64,000 bases of DNA, from contig NZ_CP102382.1 in the NCBI RefSeq assembly GCF_024628805.1, positions 1,798,001 to 1,862,000 on the forward strand, in the 5' to 3' direction. Positions within the stretch are counted from its first letter, which is position 1. Each line of letters begins with the position of its first letter. Below are positions 1 through 8,402 of this stretch, one piece after another. The notes beneath the pieces were generated by a model. The model worked only from the letters and a program-made list of their open reading frames with translations, was not told the DNA's origin and did no database searches. Both the position numbers and the translations under genes were made by a program. Source of the stretch: Paenimyroides aestuarii (GTDB lineage: Bacteria; Bacteroidota; Bacteroidia; Flavobacteriales; Flavobacteriaceae).

Positions 1-2
1 GG

Positions 3-1184
3 GTGGTTTTAAACCCATTATACAATTATTATAAGCCATTAAAAACGAATATAGAAACCCATACAGTAATTATTGGCTCAGGAATCACAGGCGCATTGGT
101 GGCTCATTCGCTCTGCAGTTTGGGAATTGATTGCGTGGTGATTGATAAACGAACAATTGCAACGGGAAGCACAGCCGCATCTACATCGCAACTGCAATAT
201 GAAATTGATGAACCCTTGTGTGATTTAATTGAAAAAGTAGGAAAAAAAGATGCCGAGGATGCCTATAAATACTGTTTGCAATCTATCACAGATATTGAAA
301 ATGTTTTTAAATCAATAGGGAAAAATCCCGATTTTGAACGCGTGCCCACTTATCTTTTAGCATCTAACCAAAAAGGAAAAAAACTTTTACAAAAAGAATT
401 TCAAGCAAGAAAAGAAGCTGGGTTGCCGGTAACATTTTTGGAAAAAGAGCCATTAAAAAAAGATTTAGGTGTTGATGCCTTGGCTGCTTTGTACAACGAA
501 ACTTCGGCTCAGGTAGATTGTTATAAGGCCGCAACATATCTCTTAGATCATCATTTGCAGAATAATGAACTTCAGTTATACTCCCACACTTTAATTTCTG
601 ATTATAACGAAACCAAAAACGGTTATGAATTGGTTGCTGAAAACGGAAACATCATTAATTGCAAAAATGTGGTGATTGCCGCCGGATATGAAGCCGGTAC
701 TTTTCTACCCAAAAAGGTAATGGATTTATTGTCCACCTTTGCAATCGTTTCACATCCGGTTGACGCCTCTTTCATTTGGGAAAAACGCGCTTTAATTTGG
801 GAAACCAAAACACCGTATTTGTATGTGCGAACCACAGCCGATAACCGCATTATTGTTGGGGGAGAAGACGAAGCCTACAATAATCCTGAAAAAAGAGACA
901 AAGCACTTACCAAAAAAACAAACATTTTAGAAAAAAAGTTTCAAAAAATGTTTCCTGAAATTCCGTTTGTAACCGATATGTCTTGGGCAGGCACTTTTAG
1001 CGCTACTAGAGATGGTTTGCCGTATATTGGCTTGTATCCGGGTAAACCCAACATGTATTTTGCATTGGGCTATGGTGGAAATGGCATCACTTTTAGTATG
1101 ATTGCCGCACAAGTAATTGCCAATTTAATCAGTGGAAAACCCGATGACCGTGCGCGCCTTTTTGGATTCAACCGCACAAAATAG
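3..1184 (+). CDS. FAD-dependent oxidoreductase (DAO family), 5' end probably outside window
   Basis: The protein belongs to the D-amino-acid-oxidase-like family of FAD flavoenzymes that oxidise amines or amino acids; the substrate cannot be told from sequence. A dinucleotide-binding Rossmann motif GSGITG lies at about residues 25-30, followed by an acidic strand end (VVIDK), and a second FAD-contacting segment (YGGNGITFS) sits near residue 355-365, as the family expects. The frame opens with GTG at base 3, only 20 residues before the Rossmann strand, and the window begins there, so the true start may lie upstream. The next gene, a GH25 muramidase, follows in the same direction after 63 bp. 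Family assignment is firm; the precise function is open. Confidence 0.8.
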   Translation: MVLNPLYNYYKPLKTNIETHTVIIGSGITGALVAHSLCSLGIDCVVIDKRTIATGSTAASTSQLQYEIDEPLCDLIEKVGKKDAEDAYKYCLQSITDIENVFKSIGKNPDFERVPTYLLASNQKGKKLLQKEFQARKEAGLPVTFLEKEPLKKDLGVDALAALYNETSAQVDCYKAATYLLDHHLQNNELQLYSHTLISDYNETKNGYELVAENGNIINCKNVVIAAGYEAGTFLPKKVMDLLSTFAIVSHPVDASFIWEKRALIWETKTPYLYVRTTADNRIIVGGEDEAYNNPEKRDKALTKKTNILEKKFQKMFPEIPFVTDMSWAGTFSATRDGLPYIGLYPGKPNMYFALGYGGNGITFSMIAAQVIANLISGKPDDRARLFGFNRTK

Positions 1185-1247
1185 TTCCCTGAAAAGCAGT
1201 TGCTTGTTTAAAAAATATAAACGTAATTTGCAGCATAAACATTCTAA

Positions 1248-2102
1248 ATGACAGCTGCAAAACCTAAAAAATACGTGCGTAAGAAAACAACCCGAAAACG
1301 CAAAAAAACACCGCGTTGGAAGTGGCATGTTTTAGCATATGCTTTACTTATGCTACTGTTTTTGGTTTTTCATTACCGCGATGGAATTGGCTATTTTGTG
1401 ACAGATTTGTATGAACGAATTTTTAAGAAAGAAGACAGCAAAGAAGTTACCGTTCATGACATCCGTGCCATAGAAATTTTAGACAAACACAGCGAGTGTT
1501 TATTTGGGTTCGATGTATCGCATTATCAATATGAGATCGATTGGAAAGAAATTGATTCACTGTATGGGAAATTTGCGGTTGATTATGTTTTTTTAAGATC
1601 CACCATGGGAATCGATGGCGTTGATACCAAATTTGATTACAATTGGAAAAAAGCCAAAAGTAGATTATTGGTTCGCGGAGCTTATCATTACTACCGTCCT
1701 GATGAAAACAGCACGCAACAAGCTCAAAATTTTATAAAAAACACCAAGTTAGAACCAGGAGATTTTTTTCCAGTGTTGGATATTGAGGAACTTCCAAAAG
1801 AGCAATCCAAAGAAAAAATGCGCGAAGGCTTGAAAAATTGGTTGCTTATTGTAGAGAAGCATTACGGCGTGAAACCCATAATTTATTCGGGTGCCAATTT
1901 TTACGAACATCATTTAAAAGATCACTTCCCGGAACATAAAATCTGGATTGCCAAATACAGTTTGTTCAGCGAAAAAATGAACGACGATTGGCACTTTTGG
2001 CAGTTTACCGACAAAGGCACCGTAAACGGTATTCAAACCAAAGTAGATTTGAATATTTTTAAAGGCGACCGCCACGATTTAAAGCAGTTTGTGATTCAGT
2101 AG
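1248..2102 (+). CDS. Membrane-anchored GH25 muramidase (lysozyme family)
   Basis: Glycoside hydrolase family 25 enzymes cleave the MurNAc-GlcNAc bond of peptidoglycan. The 284-residue protein starts with a very basic segment (residues 5-27, rich in K/R), then one hydrophobic helix (about 28-43), so it is predicted to be anchored in the inner membrane with the enzyme domain in the periplasm. The GH25 barrel starts at FGFDVSHYQ (Asp89) and carries DIEE at 178-181; these are the family's acidic active-site positions. The domain ends with the WHFWQFTD strand typical of GH25. It may remodel the host wall or digest prey peptidoglycan. A stretch of about 100 bp with no feature I recognise separates it from the convergent beta-lactamase. 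Confidence 0.85.
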   Translation: MTAAKPKKYVRKKTTRKRKKTPRWKWHVLAYALLMLLFLVFHYRDGIGYFVTDLYERIFKKEDSKEVTVHDIRAIEILDKHSECLFGFDVSHYQYEIDWKEIDSLYGKFAVDYVFLRSTMGIDGVDTKFDYNWKKAKSRLLVRGAYHYYRPDENSTQQAQNFIKNTKLEPGDFFPVLDIEELPKEQSKEKMREGLKNWLLIVEKHYGVKPIIYSGANFYEHHLKDHFPEHKIWIAKYSLFSEKMNDDWHFWQFTDKGTVNGIQTKVDLNIFKGDRHDLKQFVIQ

Positions 2103-2203
2103 AAATGTGATTTTTTTATTATTAGATGTGAGTAAGGTTTTAAGATATTGGAAGATTCAAAACACAAACTTCAGAACGAATGATGCCTATTTGTAGATAA
2201 TTT

Positions 2204-3097
2204 TTATTTTTTGGTGTAATAATTCCAAGTAGCTTTTGCAATGTCGGCTAGAATTTTTTCAGTAGCAGCCCGCTCTTCCGTAATATTTTTTAAGTAAACA
2301 GAAAGAATGATAGGATTGCCATTCGGAAGTTTAAAAATCCCCACATCATTCATAGCCGCTCTTAAATGCTCTTGATTTGTATTGGATATTCCGGTTCTGT
2401 GAGCCAGTTCTGTACCTTTTGGTAGCCCAGCTTTCATCCACGTTGTTCCTCTAGAGCATTCAGCCATTATTTTATAAAGATACTTAGTTGTTTTCTTTTT
2501 TAAAATTTTTCCTGTGTAAAACTTTTCCAATAAATCTGTTGTTGCTAAGGGTGTAGAAGTGTTGATATATGCGTTTTGCCATGTTTGCATTCCTTGTTCA
2601 TTTACTTTTATAGTAAAATCATTGATGCCTTGTTGATTAATAAATTGTTGAACCGTTTCTGTACCTCCAATCAATTCTAAAAGAATGTCACAACCATTGT
2701 TGTCGCTATGCGAAACCGTATATTTTAATAATTGGTCTAATGTTAAAAACATATTTCCATTCGGATAATCGTCACGAATTGGGCTCCATGTGTTTTCATG
2801 TAAATCTTCTTGTTTAATGTAGAATTTCTGATTTAAAGACAATTTTCCTTCATCAACAAAGTTCAGTACAGCTAATGCAATATGAAACTTAAAAACACTC
2901 ATCAATGGAGCATTCAAATTTCCGTTAATGCTCAAAGAGTCTTTAGTTTCTATGTTTTTTATAGAAATACCGATGGTTGCATTTTTAGTGGCAATAATAT
3001 TTTTTAACTCTTGTTGAAGTTCCATATTTTTTTGAGCAAATGATGAAACAGATAAAAAATAAATGCCCAAGCAAATGATTGATAAAATTTTGTTCAT
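2204..3097 (-). CDS. Class A serine beta-lactamase (A2/Bacteroidota type)
   Basis: The enzyme hydrolyses beta-lactam antibiotics in the periplasm. Residues 1-21 form a signal peptide ending in SSFAQ. All class A landmarks are present: the nucleophile motif SVFK (Ser67, Lys70), SDN (131-133), an Omega-loop glutamate in NEQGM (Glu167), and a KTG-box equivalent. That last box reads HRTG (233-236), so arginine replaces the usual lysine. The long HENTWSPI segment and overall layout suggest the A2 group (PER, VEB, CepA, CfxA relatives). Length (297 aa) is normal. It is monocistronic and is the last chromosomal gene before the toxin-cassette island, whose repeats begin about 100 bp upstream of its start. 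No regulator is adjacent. The substrate spectrum cannot be predicted. Confidence 0.9.
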   Translation of the reverse strand: MNKILSIICLGIYFLSVSSFAQKNMELQQELKNIIATKNATIGISIKNIETKDSLSINGNLNAPLMSVFKFHIALAVLNFVDEGKLSLNQKFYIKQEDLHENTWSPIRDDYPNGNMFLTLDQLLKYTVSHSDNNGCDILLELIGGTETVQQFINQQGINDFTIKVNEQGMQTWQNAYINTSTPLATTDLLEKFYTGKILKKKTTKYLYKIMAECSRGTTWMKAGLPKGTELAHRTGISNTNQEHLRAAMNDVGIFKLPNGNPIILSVYLKNITEERAATEKILADIAKATWNYYTKK

Positions 3098-3200
3098 TAA
3101 TTAATACTGATTTTAAAGCTTACTTTTGTTTTTTATTGTTGCTGAGAGTTGGTAGGTTTTGAGAAGCGTTTTTTTGTTTTCAATAGACTTCTTTATTTAT

Positions 3201-3291
3201 TTAGCGCACGGATTGCACTCGAGGCTTTAGCCGGCTGAACGAAGTTAAATCCGCGCGATCGGGTCGGGGTTACAAATCCGCGCGATCGGGG
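3201..3291 (-). repeat. Solo REP end with extended loop plus tandem half repeat
   Basis: This is the terminal hairpin of the RAYT element family without its body. It begins TTTAGCGCACGGATTGCA and ends CGCGCGATCGGG, but the hairpin loop carries about 29 extra bases (CTCGAGGC...GAAGTT) that themselves form a small GGCT/AGCC hairpin. A second half repeat (TTACAAATCCGCGCGATCGGG minus its first base) follows directly, ending 9 bp before the stop codon of the first immunity gene. The same extended-loop version ends the element at 9469-9661. It marks the downstream edge of the island. Confidence 0.8.
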
Positions 3292-3299
3292 TTATTTTA

Positions 3300-4313
3300 T
3301 TACTTTTCAAAAATGTATAAAATATTCCCTTGTGTTAAAACCCCTAATTTTTCATCATTGCCATCTATTTTATTAATTCTTGATTGATATCCGTTGTCGT
3401 CATCATCAAATTCATAAAACCAATCTATTTTCTTTAACGCACGATTGAATGCAGCAACTTTTATATCGTGATGACTTGCAAAGTATATGTGGCTATCTGT
3501 TAAAACAAAACTCTTTAAATCATTACGAACTTTTTGTACTAAAAAATCTTCTGTAAAATCCAATAAAATAATTTCGCCATTTTGTGGATTGATTTCCCAA
3601 TAAAACTCCCACATAAACCCAATGAGTTTATTATTTTTCTCATCTACAACAGTAGCCTCTGACAAAGGAATTGCAGATGGTAACCACTCAATTTTAAAGG
3701 TAGGTATATTGTGAATTTGATGAACTAATTCACCATTTTCTAAATCCAAAGCGATAATGGTGTGATGATTTAAAGCTACCCATAGTTTATTCTCTAAAAC
3801 ACCTATAAATTTCTTTACTTGCCAATCCGCATGTTTGCCATAGTTATCATTATGCGGATTGTTTGGTATTAATTTAATATCGAATTGCCAAAGAATTTTA
3901 CCAATTTTATAATCGCAAGATTTTACAAAATTATTATTTGTAAAAAATAATTGATTTTGTTCTACAAAATTTTCACCTAGCTTATCATCAAATAGAATAA
4001 CTGAATTATATTTTGTTTTTTTTTCATTTCTATCGAAGTATATAAAATCATTCTTAGAAAAAATATGATAGAAATTTATCTTATCAAAAGATTCAATTCT
4101 ATTTCCATTATAATCATAAAATATATTATAACTCCTATTTGTATAAACATTAATTAATCCTTTGCTAAAATAAATCCCCCAATATTCACTTAATTTTAAA
4201 ACTTCGTAATTAGGGTATAACTGTATGCTATCACTTTTTACAAAATATATATTCTTGCCTTCAATATGGATATCTCCAACATGCTTGAAAGTACTTATCA
4301 AATTATAATTCAT
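3300..4313 (-). CDS. Putative immunity protein, PQQ/WD-like beta-propeller family (copy 1)
   Basis: I do not recognise a named family. The 337-residue protein has no signal peptide and is rich in short beta-strand repeats of the PQQ/WD type: ILWQFDIKL, KLWVALNHHTIIALDLENGE, IYFASHHDIKVAAFN and the closing strand GNILYIFEK. It resembles the products of 4617-5708 and 6462-7418 in repeat layout and C-terminal strand, so the three form a paralogous family. Its ATG overlaps the stop of the upstream toxin fragment (TAATG). Its own stop lies 9 bp from a REP element. Position, coupling and diversity argue for a cytosolic immunity protein against a polymorphic toxin; this is an inference. Confidence 0.6.
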   Translation of the reverse strand: MNYNLISTFKHVGDIHIEGKNIYFVKSDSIQLYPNYEVLKLSEYWGIYFSKGLINVYTNRSYNIFYDYNGNRIESFDKINFYHIFSKNDFIYFDRNEKKTKYNSVILFDDKLGENFVEQNQLFFTNNNFVKSCDYKIGKILWQFDIKLIPNNPHNDNYGKHADWQVKKFIGVLENKLWVALNHHTIIALDLENGELVHQIHNIPTFKIEWLPSAIPLSEATVVDEKNNKLIGFMWEFYWEINPQNGEIILLDFTEDFLVQKVRNDLKSFVLTDSHIYFASHHDIKVAAFNRALKKIDWFYEFDDDDNGYQSRINKIDGNDEKLGVLTQGNILYIFEK

Positions 4314-4639
4314 TATTCCACTTTTATAAAATTATATAATATTGATTTTGTATCATTTATTAAATCATCAAAATCAAGTTTAGCATCTGCTTTTGTAATA
4401 TTAACGTCAAACAAATCATTTTTCAATTTCTGATTGCTCCAGATTGCATCAAAAATCTCTTCTTTTTTAGATCCGGAAAATATTGTCTTAAATTTTACTT
4501 TCACTGCATCTGTTGCCTCATTAATATTATTAAAAGAGCCTGGACCAAACTCTTGTAGTAATTTTCTTTTATCAAAGAGATATTTTAAGTCACTTAGTTT
4601 AGTCAAATCAGGTATTCTATATATCTTTTTCGAAAACAT
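4313..4639 (-). pseudogene. Toxin C-terminal fragment without delivery region (module 1)
   Basis: This 108-codon frame starts at an ATG inside the 3' end of the preceding immunity pseudogene and ends with a TAA that overlaps the ATG of the next immunity gene. The product has no signal peptide and no motif I can name. It is charged and probably helical, ending in a segment around DFDDLINDTKSILYNF. Its position, immediately upstream of and coupled to an immunity-like gene, matches a toxin tip whose N-terminal delivery part is missing. Unlike the other modules no REP element separates it from the previous module, so the junction near 4617-4639 looks like a deletion or fusion point. It may still be expressed as a short peptide. 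Confidence 0.45.
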
Positions 4640-5708
4640 GTAAGGTTCCACCAGAATCAAGTAAATAAACTTTTTCATTACCTATCTGCATATCTTTTAT
4701 TTGTTTTGTATTATACTCACTAATAGTTGCATCAATTACTTGTGATACATATAAAATTTCCTTAGTATTTATATCCAAAATGCAAAATTTCAATTGATTT
4801 TGTAAATAAAAATATAAACTATTACCATATAAAACATTCTTACTATTTACATCATCCTTATTTACACCAGCCCTCTTCATTTTATCTCAAAGCCCAAATA
4901 ATTTGGGTTCAATATTTTCGCTTTGCAAGTCAACTTCAAAAAATCTATCTGCTATTAACCCAATTATTTTCCCTTTCTCACCATCTAAAATGTATTCAGT
5001 ATCATAGAAAATAAAATTGTTTTCCTTATCAATATAACTATCTACATTCCCTATCAAATTTGATTTTTCAACACCAGTAATATCATATTTTAATTCTCCT
5101 GATTGAATGTCTAATCCGATAAATTCTTTTGAGTTAAGATATATCCAAAGTATATTGTTATATGCCCCAACAAATTGTTTTACCTCTTTTTTTCTTTCTT
5201 CTTTTTCTTCATAATCGTAATTCCATTTTCCTAATTGTGTCAAATCAAATTGCCAAAGAAACTCTCCCTGTGGAAAGGAAAAGCATTCAATAAAATTATT
5301 TTCAAAATTTTTTCTAAAAAACTTTTCTGAAGAGACAAAATAGATAGTTGACGAACCATACAATTTATATGATTCTAATTCATTTTCGATGTTTTTAATA
5401 AGTGTAAATCTTTCCTCACCGATTTTTGTTGATGTTATTATATATTGGTCTTTAATAGTATAAATATATTCATCCACGGAGATAACCTCATAATATTTTT
5501 TCAACAAATATCCTTTCCCATACAAGTCATTAATCCAAAACATCAAATTATTAGAATAAAGTTCTTGGAAAAGAACATCACTTCTCATGATTACATTATT
5601 TGTTTCGAAATCAATAACTTCATGAGGCCTGCCTATTAAAACTTTATTTTCACCAATTGCGAAAGATTTTATTTTATTTACTTCTTTACAAACCTTTTTA
5701 TATTTCAT
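4617..5708 (-). pseudogene. Beta-propeller immunity gene interrupted by an in-frame TGA (copy 2)
   Basis: Codons from 5708 down to 4617 form one frame of 364 codons broken by a single TGA at 4887-4889. The 273 codons before it and the 89 after it (including an ATG at 4880) read in the same frame and together match the length and layout of the 337-aa neighbour. Shared features include FLWQFDLTQ, LWIYLNSKEFIGLDIQSGELKYD and the closing strand GGTLHVFEK after the TGA. I therefore read it as one immunity gene with a nonsense mutation. It starts 1 bp after the stop of a toxin remnant. Alternatives are a sequencing error or two separately translated halves. Confidence 0.65.
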
Positions 5709-5709
5709 T

Positions 5710-5808
5710 TTACTCAGTTTTAATTAATTTGGATAAAATTTGATCTATTTTAGAACTAGTCAAGTCGCTTGGTTCTATTATATTCAAACTATTTTTCAAG
5801 TTCGAACC
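5710..5808 (-). pseudogene. Toxin C-terminal stub, 32 codons (module 2)
   Basis: Too short for ordinary gene finding, this frame opens at the very end of the RAYT element (first codon spans 5806-5808) and runs 32 codons to a TAA located one base before the ATG of the immunity pseudogene. The peptide ends IDQILSKLIKTE. It has no start codon of its own. I interpret it as the last residues of a toxin whose upstream part was replaced by the element. It is too short to be toxic. Confidence 0.55.
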
Positions 5809-6450
5809 CCGATGGCGCGGATTTGCAATCCGTGCCTATATCTACCCCATAAACACTACCTCAATTTCCAGATCATTATCTAAACCAGCATAATTACGTG
5901 CCGAACTGAAATAATAATCTTCTGCATTTACAACCACTTTCTCTTTTACCGGATTTTGATGAATGTAATTTATCTTCTCTTTTATAAATGAATTAGAATA
6001 AACAGATTCTGCATGGTAGCCATCTTGCCAAACTTTGTATTGCTGTGGTCGTTTTAAATGTGCGCAAGCTTCGGTAAAATATTTTAACATCCATTCTCGT
6101 CTGCTTTCGGGCTCATTTATTATGGTTTCTATTATTTTTTTACTTGTGTACTTTTTAAAATCTCGCATTATTTCTGCTAATGTTAAGATTTCTGCACTTT
6201 TACAAAGCAAATGCAAATGACTGTGCATTAAAACATAAGCATAGATTTCTAAACCTTTATGTTCTTGACAATATCTTAATGCATCTATAATTACATTTTT
6301 TTGATTTAGCCGTGTAAAAATATCTACCCAACCTACTGTTGTTATGGTTATAAAATAGGCACTGCTACTATCGGTTGCTTTGTATTTTGTTGACATACTA
6401 CACTTTTATTTTTTATTTAGCGCACGGATTGCAAATCCGCGCAATCGGGG
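5807..6450 (-). mobile_element. Full-length RAYT element, copy 1
   Basis: A 644-bp unit bounded by inverted REP hairpins. The left end reads CCCCGATGGCGCGG followed by a CGGATT-TGC-AATCCG hairpin. The right end has CGGATT-GCA-AATCCG followed by CGCGCAATCGGGG. Between them lies one intact Y1 transposase gene. The ends are inverted copies of each other over roughly 30 bp, and the same ends recur throughout the island. It sits between a toxin stub on its left and the stop codon of an immunity gene 11 bp to its right. Because the two flanks belong to different modules, a target duplication cannot be judged here. Confidence 0.85.
5842..6396 (-). CDS. REP-associated tyrosine transposase (RAYT, TnpA_REP), copy 1
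   Basis: The 184-residue protein is a Y1 HUH single-strand transposase of the IS200-like superfamily that recognises REP hairpins. The metal-binding HUH motif is HSHLHLL (about residues 58-64), preceded by the YAYVLM strand. The probable catalytic tyrosine is in the YIHQNPVKE motif (about residues 140-148), a hallmark of RAYTs. Length is typical. It starts 24 bp inside the right REP hairpin and has its own short A/T-rich leader. It differs from copy 2 by only four residues, so the two copies are recent duplicates. It is the likely source of the transposition activity for the MITE-like derivatives nearby. Confidence 0.9.
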   Translation of the reverse strand: MSTKYKATDSSSAYFITITTVGWVDIFTRLNQKNVIIDALRYCQEHKGLEIYAYVLMHSHLHLLCKSAEILTLAEIMRDFKKYTSKKIIETIINEPESRREWMLKYFTEACAHLKRPQQYKVWQDGYHAESVYSNSFIKEKINYIHQNPVKEKVVVNAEDYYFSSARNYAGLDNDLEIEVVFMG

Positions 6451-6461
6451 TGGAGGTACTT

Positions 6462-7418
6462 TTATTCAAATACATACAACTGATTATAGTGAATACCTTT
6501 TAGATATAGTTTGTTTTCATGATAAATAGGAGCTTCAAACATCTCATCATTTTCTTGTGGAAAATCTTGTATAAATTCTACCTCTTGTGTGTCTAAATCC
6601 AAACAACCAAATTTGACATCATCATATTTACCACTTACAAACCACAACTTATTTTCATACATAGAATTAACATAAGGACGAATGACTTTAGAATCGCATT
6701 CGTTTAGTGCCTTTTCTAATACTATTTCACCTGTTTTGGGGTTGAATATTTGATACACATCGCCTAAACCATAATACAATTTATCTACAGGATTATAGGC
6801 ATGAGCAGAAATGAATTTTCGCTCATTGGTTACCTCATATTGGTTTTGATACAAAATAGTTCCTGTTTCAATATCCAAACCTGTTACCAATTGATAATGG
6901 TTGTCTTTATATGCTATGCAAAACAACACATCGTCTATAAACTGTACAGAACCAAATATTTTGAATCCTTTGGGAATAGTGAAGTGCCAAATAAAATCTT
7001 TGACTTCTATTCTCGTTTTAGAAACTTTATTTTCTTCAAAAAGAAAAAGCATATTTTTGATAATTTTATATCCCCAATTTACATCGTCTAACCAAATAAC
7101 TTTTTTTTCGTTGTTAGTCAATTTATAATTTTTCTCTTTTCGTGAAATTCTATTAAAAACTAAATAATAATCTTCAATAGGTTCAATGTATGAAGATGGT
7201 TCATATTTAAATTTTTCTAATATTGTTCCACTTGGTAATACTTCGTACAAGCATTCGTTTTCGTAATAAAATATTTTATCACCGAAAGAATTCAGGATGG
7301 TGTCTACTGGTATTTGCGTTTTTTCCCAATTCATATAACAAATACCATCAATATCACAAAACAATAAATTGTTTACAATCCTTACATAGGTACAATTATC
7401 TATTTTTTTATTTATCAT
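6462..7418 (-). CDS. Putative immunity protein, PQQ/WD-like beta-propeller family (copy 3)
   Basis: This 318-residue cytosolic protein is the third member of the island's beta-propeller immunity family. It shows repeated beta-strand units such as FIWHFTIPKG, TGLDIETGTILYQNQ and the closing NQLYVFE strand. Its ATG overlaps the stop codon of the upstream toxin remnant as ATGA, which implies translational coupling. The stop lies 11 bp from RAYT copy 1. A C-terminal piece of a close relative is left at 9352-9468. No named Pfam family is claimed. Role in toxin neutralisation is inferred from position and from its paralogues. Confidence 0.6.
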   Translation of the reverse strand: MINKKIDNCTYVRIVNNLLFCDIDGICYMNWEKTQIPVDTILNSFGDKIFYYENECLYEVLPSGTILEKFKYEPSSYIEPIEDYYLVFNRISRKEKNYKLTNNEKKVIWLDDVNWGYKIIKNMLFLFEENKVSKTRIEVKDFIWHFTIPKGFKIFGSVQFIDDVLFCIAYKDNHYQLVTGLDIETGTILYQNQYEVTNERKFISAHAYNPVDKLYYGLGDVYQIFNPKTGEIVLEKALNECDSKVIRPYVNSMYENKLWFVSGKYDDVKFGCLDLDTQEVEFIQDFPQENDEMFEAPIYHENKLYLKGIHYNQLYVFE

Positions 7419-7541
7419 TTTATATCAAATATTTTATCAAAATTATCTAAAATTAAATCCTTAAGTTCTTCTGGATTATTTTTTCCAAATTTTTGGGCTG
7501 TTTTATTATTCAATGTAAACCCTCAATTGCTTCTTCCACCC
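7415..7541 (-). pseudogene. Toxin C-terminal stub with frameshift (module 3)
   Basis: Directly upstream of the immunity gene a 34-codon frame ends in ELKDLILDNFDKIFDIK and a TGA overlapping the immunity ATG. Upstream of FTLNNK that frame is closed by a stop. A second frame, from the element end to about 7517, reads VEEAIEGL and would join it naturally if one base were restored. I read this as a toxin tail that has lost its N-terminal part to the RAYT element and has then suffered a frameshift. Nothing in it suggests an active domain. Confidence 0.5.
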
Positions 7542-8191
7542 CGATAGCGCGGATTTGCAATCCGTGCCTATATCTACCCCATAAACACTACCTCAATTTC
7601 CAGATCATTATCTAAACCAGCATAATTACGTGCCGAACTGAAATAATAATCTTCTGCATTTACAACCACTTTCTCTTTTACCGGATTTTGATGAATGTAA
7701 TTTATCTTCTCTTTTATAAATGAATTAGAATAAACAGATTCTGCATGGTAGCCATCTTGCCAAACTTTGTATTGCTGTGGTCGTTTTAAATGTGCGCAAG
7801 ATTCGGTAAAATATTTTAACATCCATTCTCTTCTGCTTTCGGGCTCATTTATTATGGTTTCTATTATTCTTTTACTTGTGTACTTTTTAAAATCTCGCAT
7901 TATTTCTGCTAATGTTAAGATTTCTGCACTTTTACAAAGCAAATGCAAATGACTGTGCATTAAAATATAAGCATAGATTTCTAAACCTTTATGTTCTTGA
8001 CAATATCTTAATGCATCTATAATTACATTTTTTTGATTTAGCCGTGTAAAAATATCTACCCAACCTACTGTTGTTATGGTTATAAAATAGGCACTGCTAC
8101 TATCGGTTGCTTTATATTTTGTTGGCATACTAAACTTTTATTTCAATGAACTTTTTATTTAACACACGGATTGCAAATCCGCGCGATCGGG
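7539..8191 (-). mobile_element. Full-length RAYT element, copy 2
   Basis: A 653-bp unit with the same inverted REP ends as copy 1. The left end starts CCCCGATAGCGCGG. The right end belongs to a subtype with the leader ATTTCAATGAACTTTTTATTTAACACACGG. That right-end subtype recurs as orphan tails at 11946-11976 and 13068-13132, so elements of this subtype were once present there too. The right end cuts into a short secreted-protein gene (8155-8391), giving it a codon tail derived from the repeat. Confidence 0.85.
7574..8128 (-). CDS. REP-associated tyrosine transposase (RAYT, TnpA_REP), copy 2
   Basis: Almost identical to the copy at 5842-6396 (four substitutions in 184 residues: S2P, V/I before LMH, K/R in SKKI/SKRI, A/S in TEAC/TESC). 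The HUH motif HSHLHLL and the YIHQNPVKE tyrosine motif are intact, so it should be active. The two genes differ more in their 5' leaders than in coding sequence, which means they belong to two subtypes of the element. Both are transcribed with the flanking cassettes. Confidence 0.9.
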   Translation of the reverse strand: MPTKYKATDSSSAYFITITTVGWVDIFTRLNQKNVIIDALRYCQEHKGLEIYAYILMHSHLHLLCKSAEILTLAEIMRDFKKYTSKRIIETIINEPESRREWMLKYFTESCAHLKRPQQYKVWQDGYHAESVYSNSFIKEKINYIHQNPVKEKVVVNAEDYYFSSARNYAGLDNDLEIEVVFMG

Positions 8192-8391
8192 TCTTTGCAA
8201 AGCTCTAATTTCCGAGCTTCGTACAACTTCTGAAATGGATACACACCGTCTTTATCTGTCTTTAATAGTGTTTTAAGCTCTTGATTACCATTTTTCATGG
8301 CATTCATCATACTGTTAAACCAACACCCTTGCGCAAATAAAACAGATGAAAAAAGTAAGAATATTAGAGTGATATATTTCTTTATAGTCAT
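8155..8391 (-). pseudogene. Secreted immunity-like protein truncated by RAYT element
   Basis: The frame begins with a clear signal peptide (YITLIFLLFSSVLFAQ) followed by about 45 residues of mature protein, then runs into the right REP end of RAYT copy 2. The last dozen residues (DPIARICNPCVK) are encoded by the repeat itself. The gene was therefore cut by the element and lost its 3' part. It starts 11 bp after the stop of the toxin fragment at 8403-9146, the position of an immunity gene. A periplasmic immunity protein would fit a toxin acting in the periplasm, but the remaining sequence is too short to assign. Confidence 0.55.
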
Positions 8392-8402
8392 GTTTACAAT
8401 TT

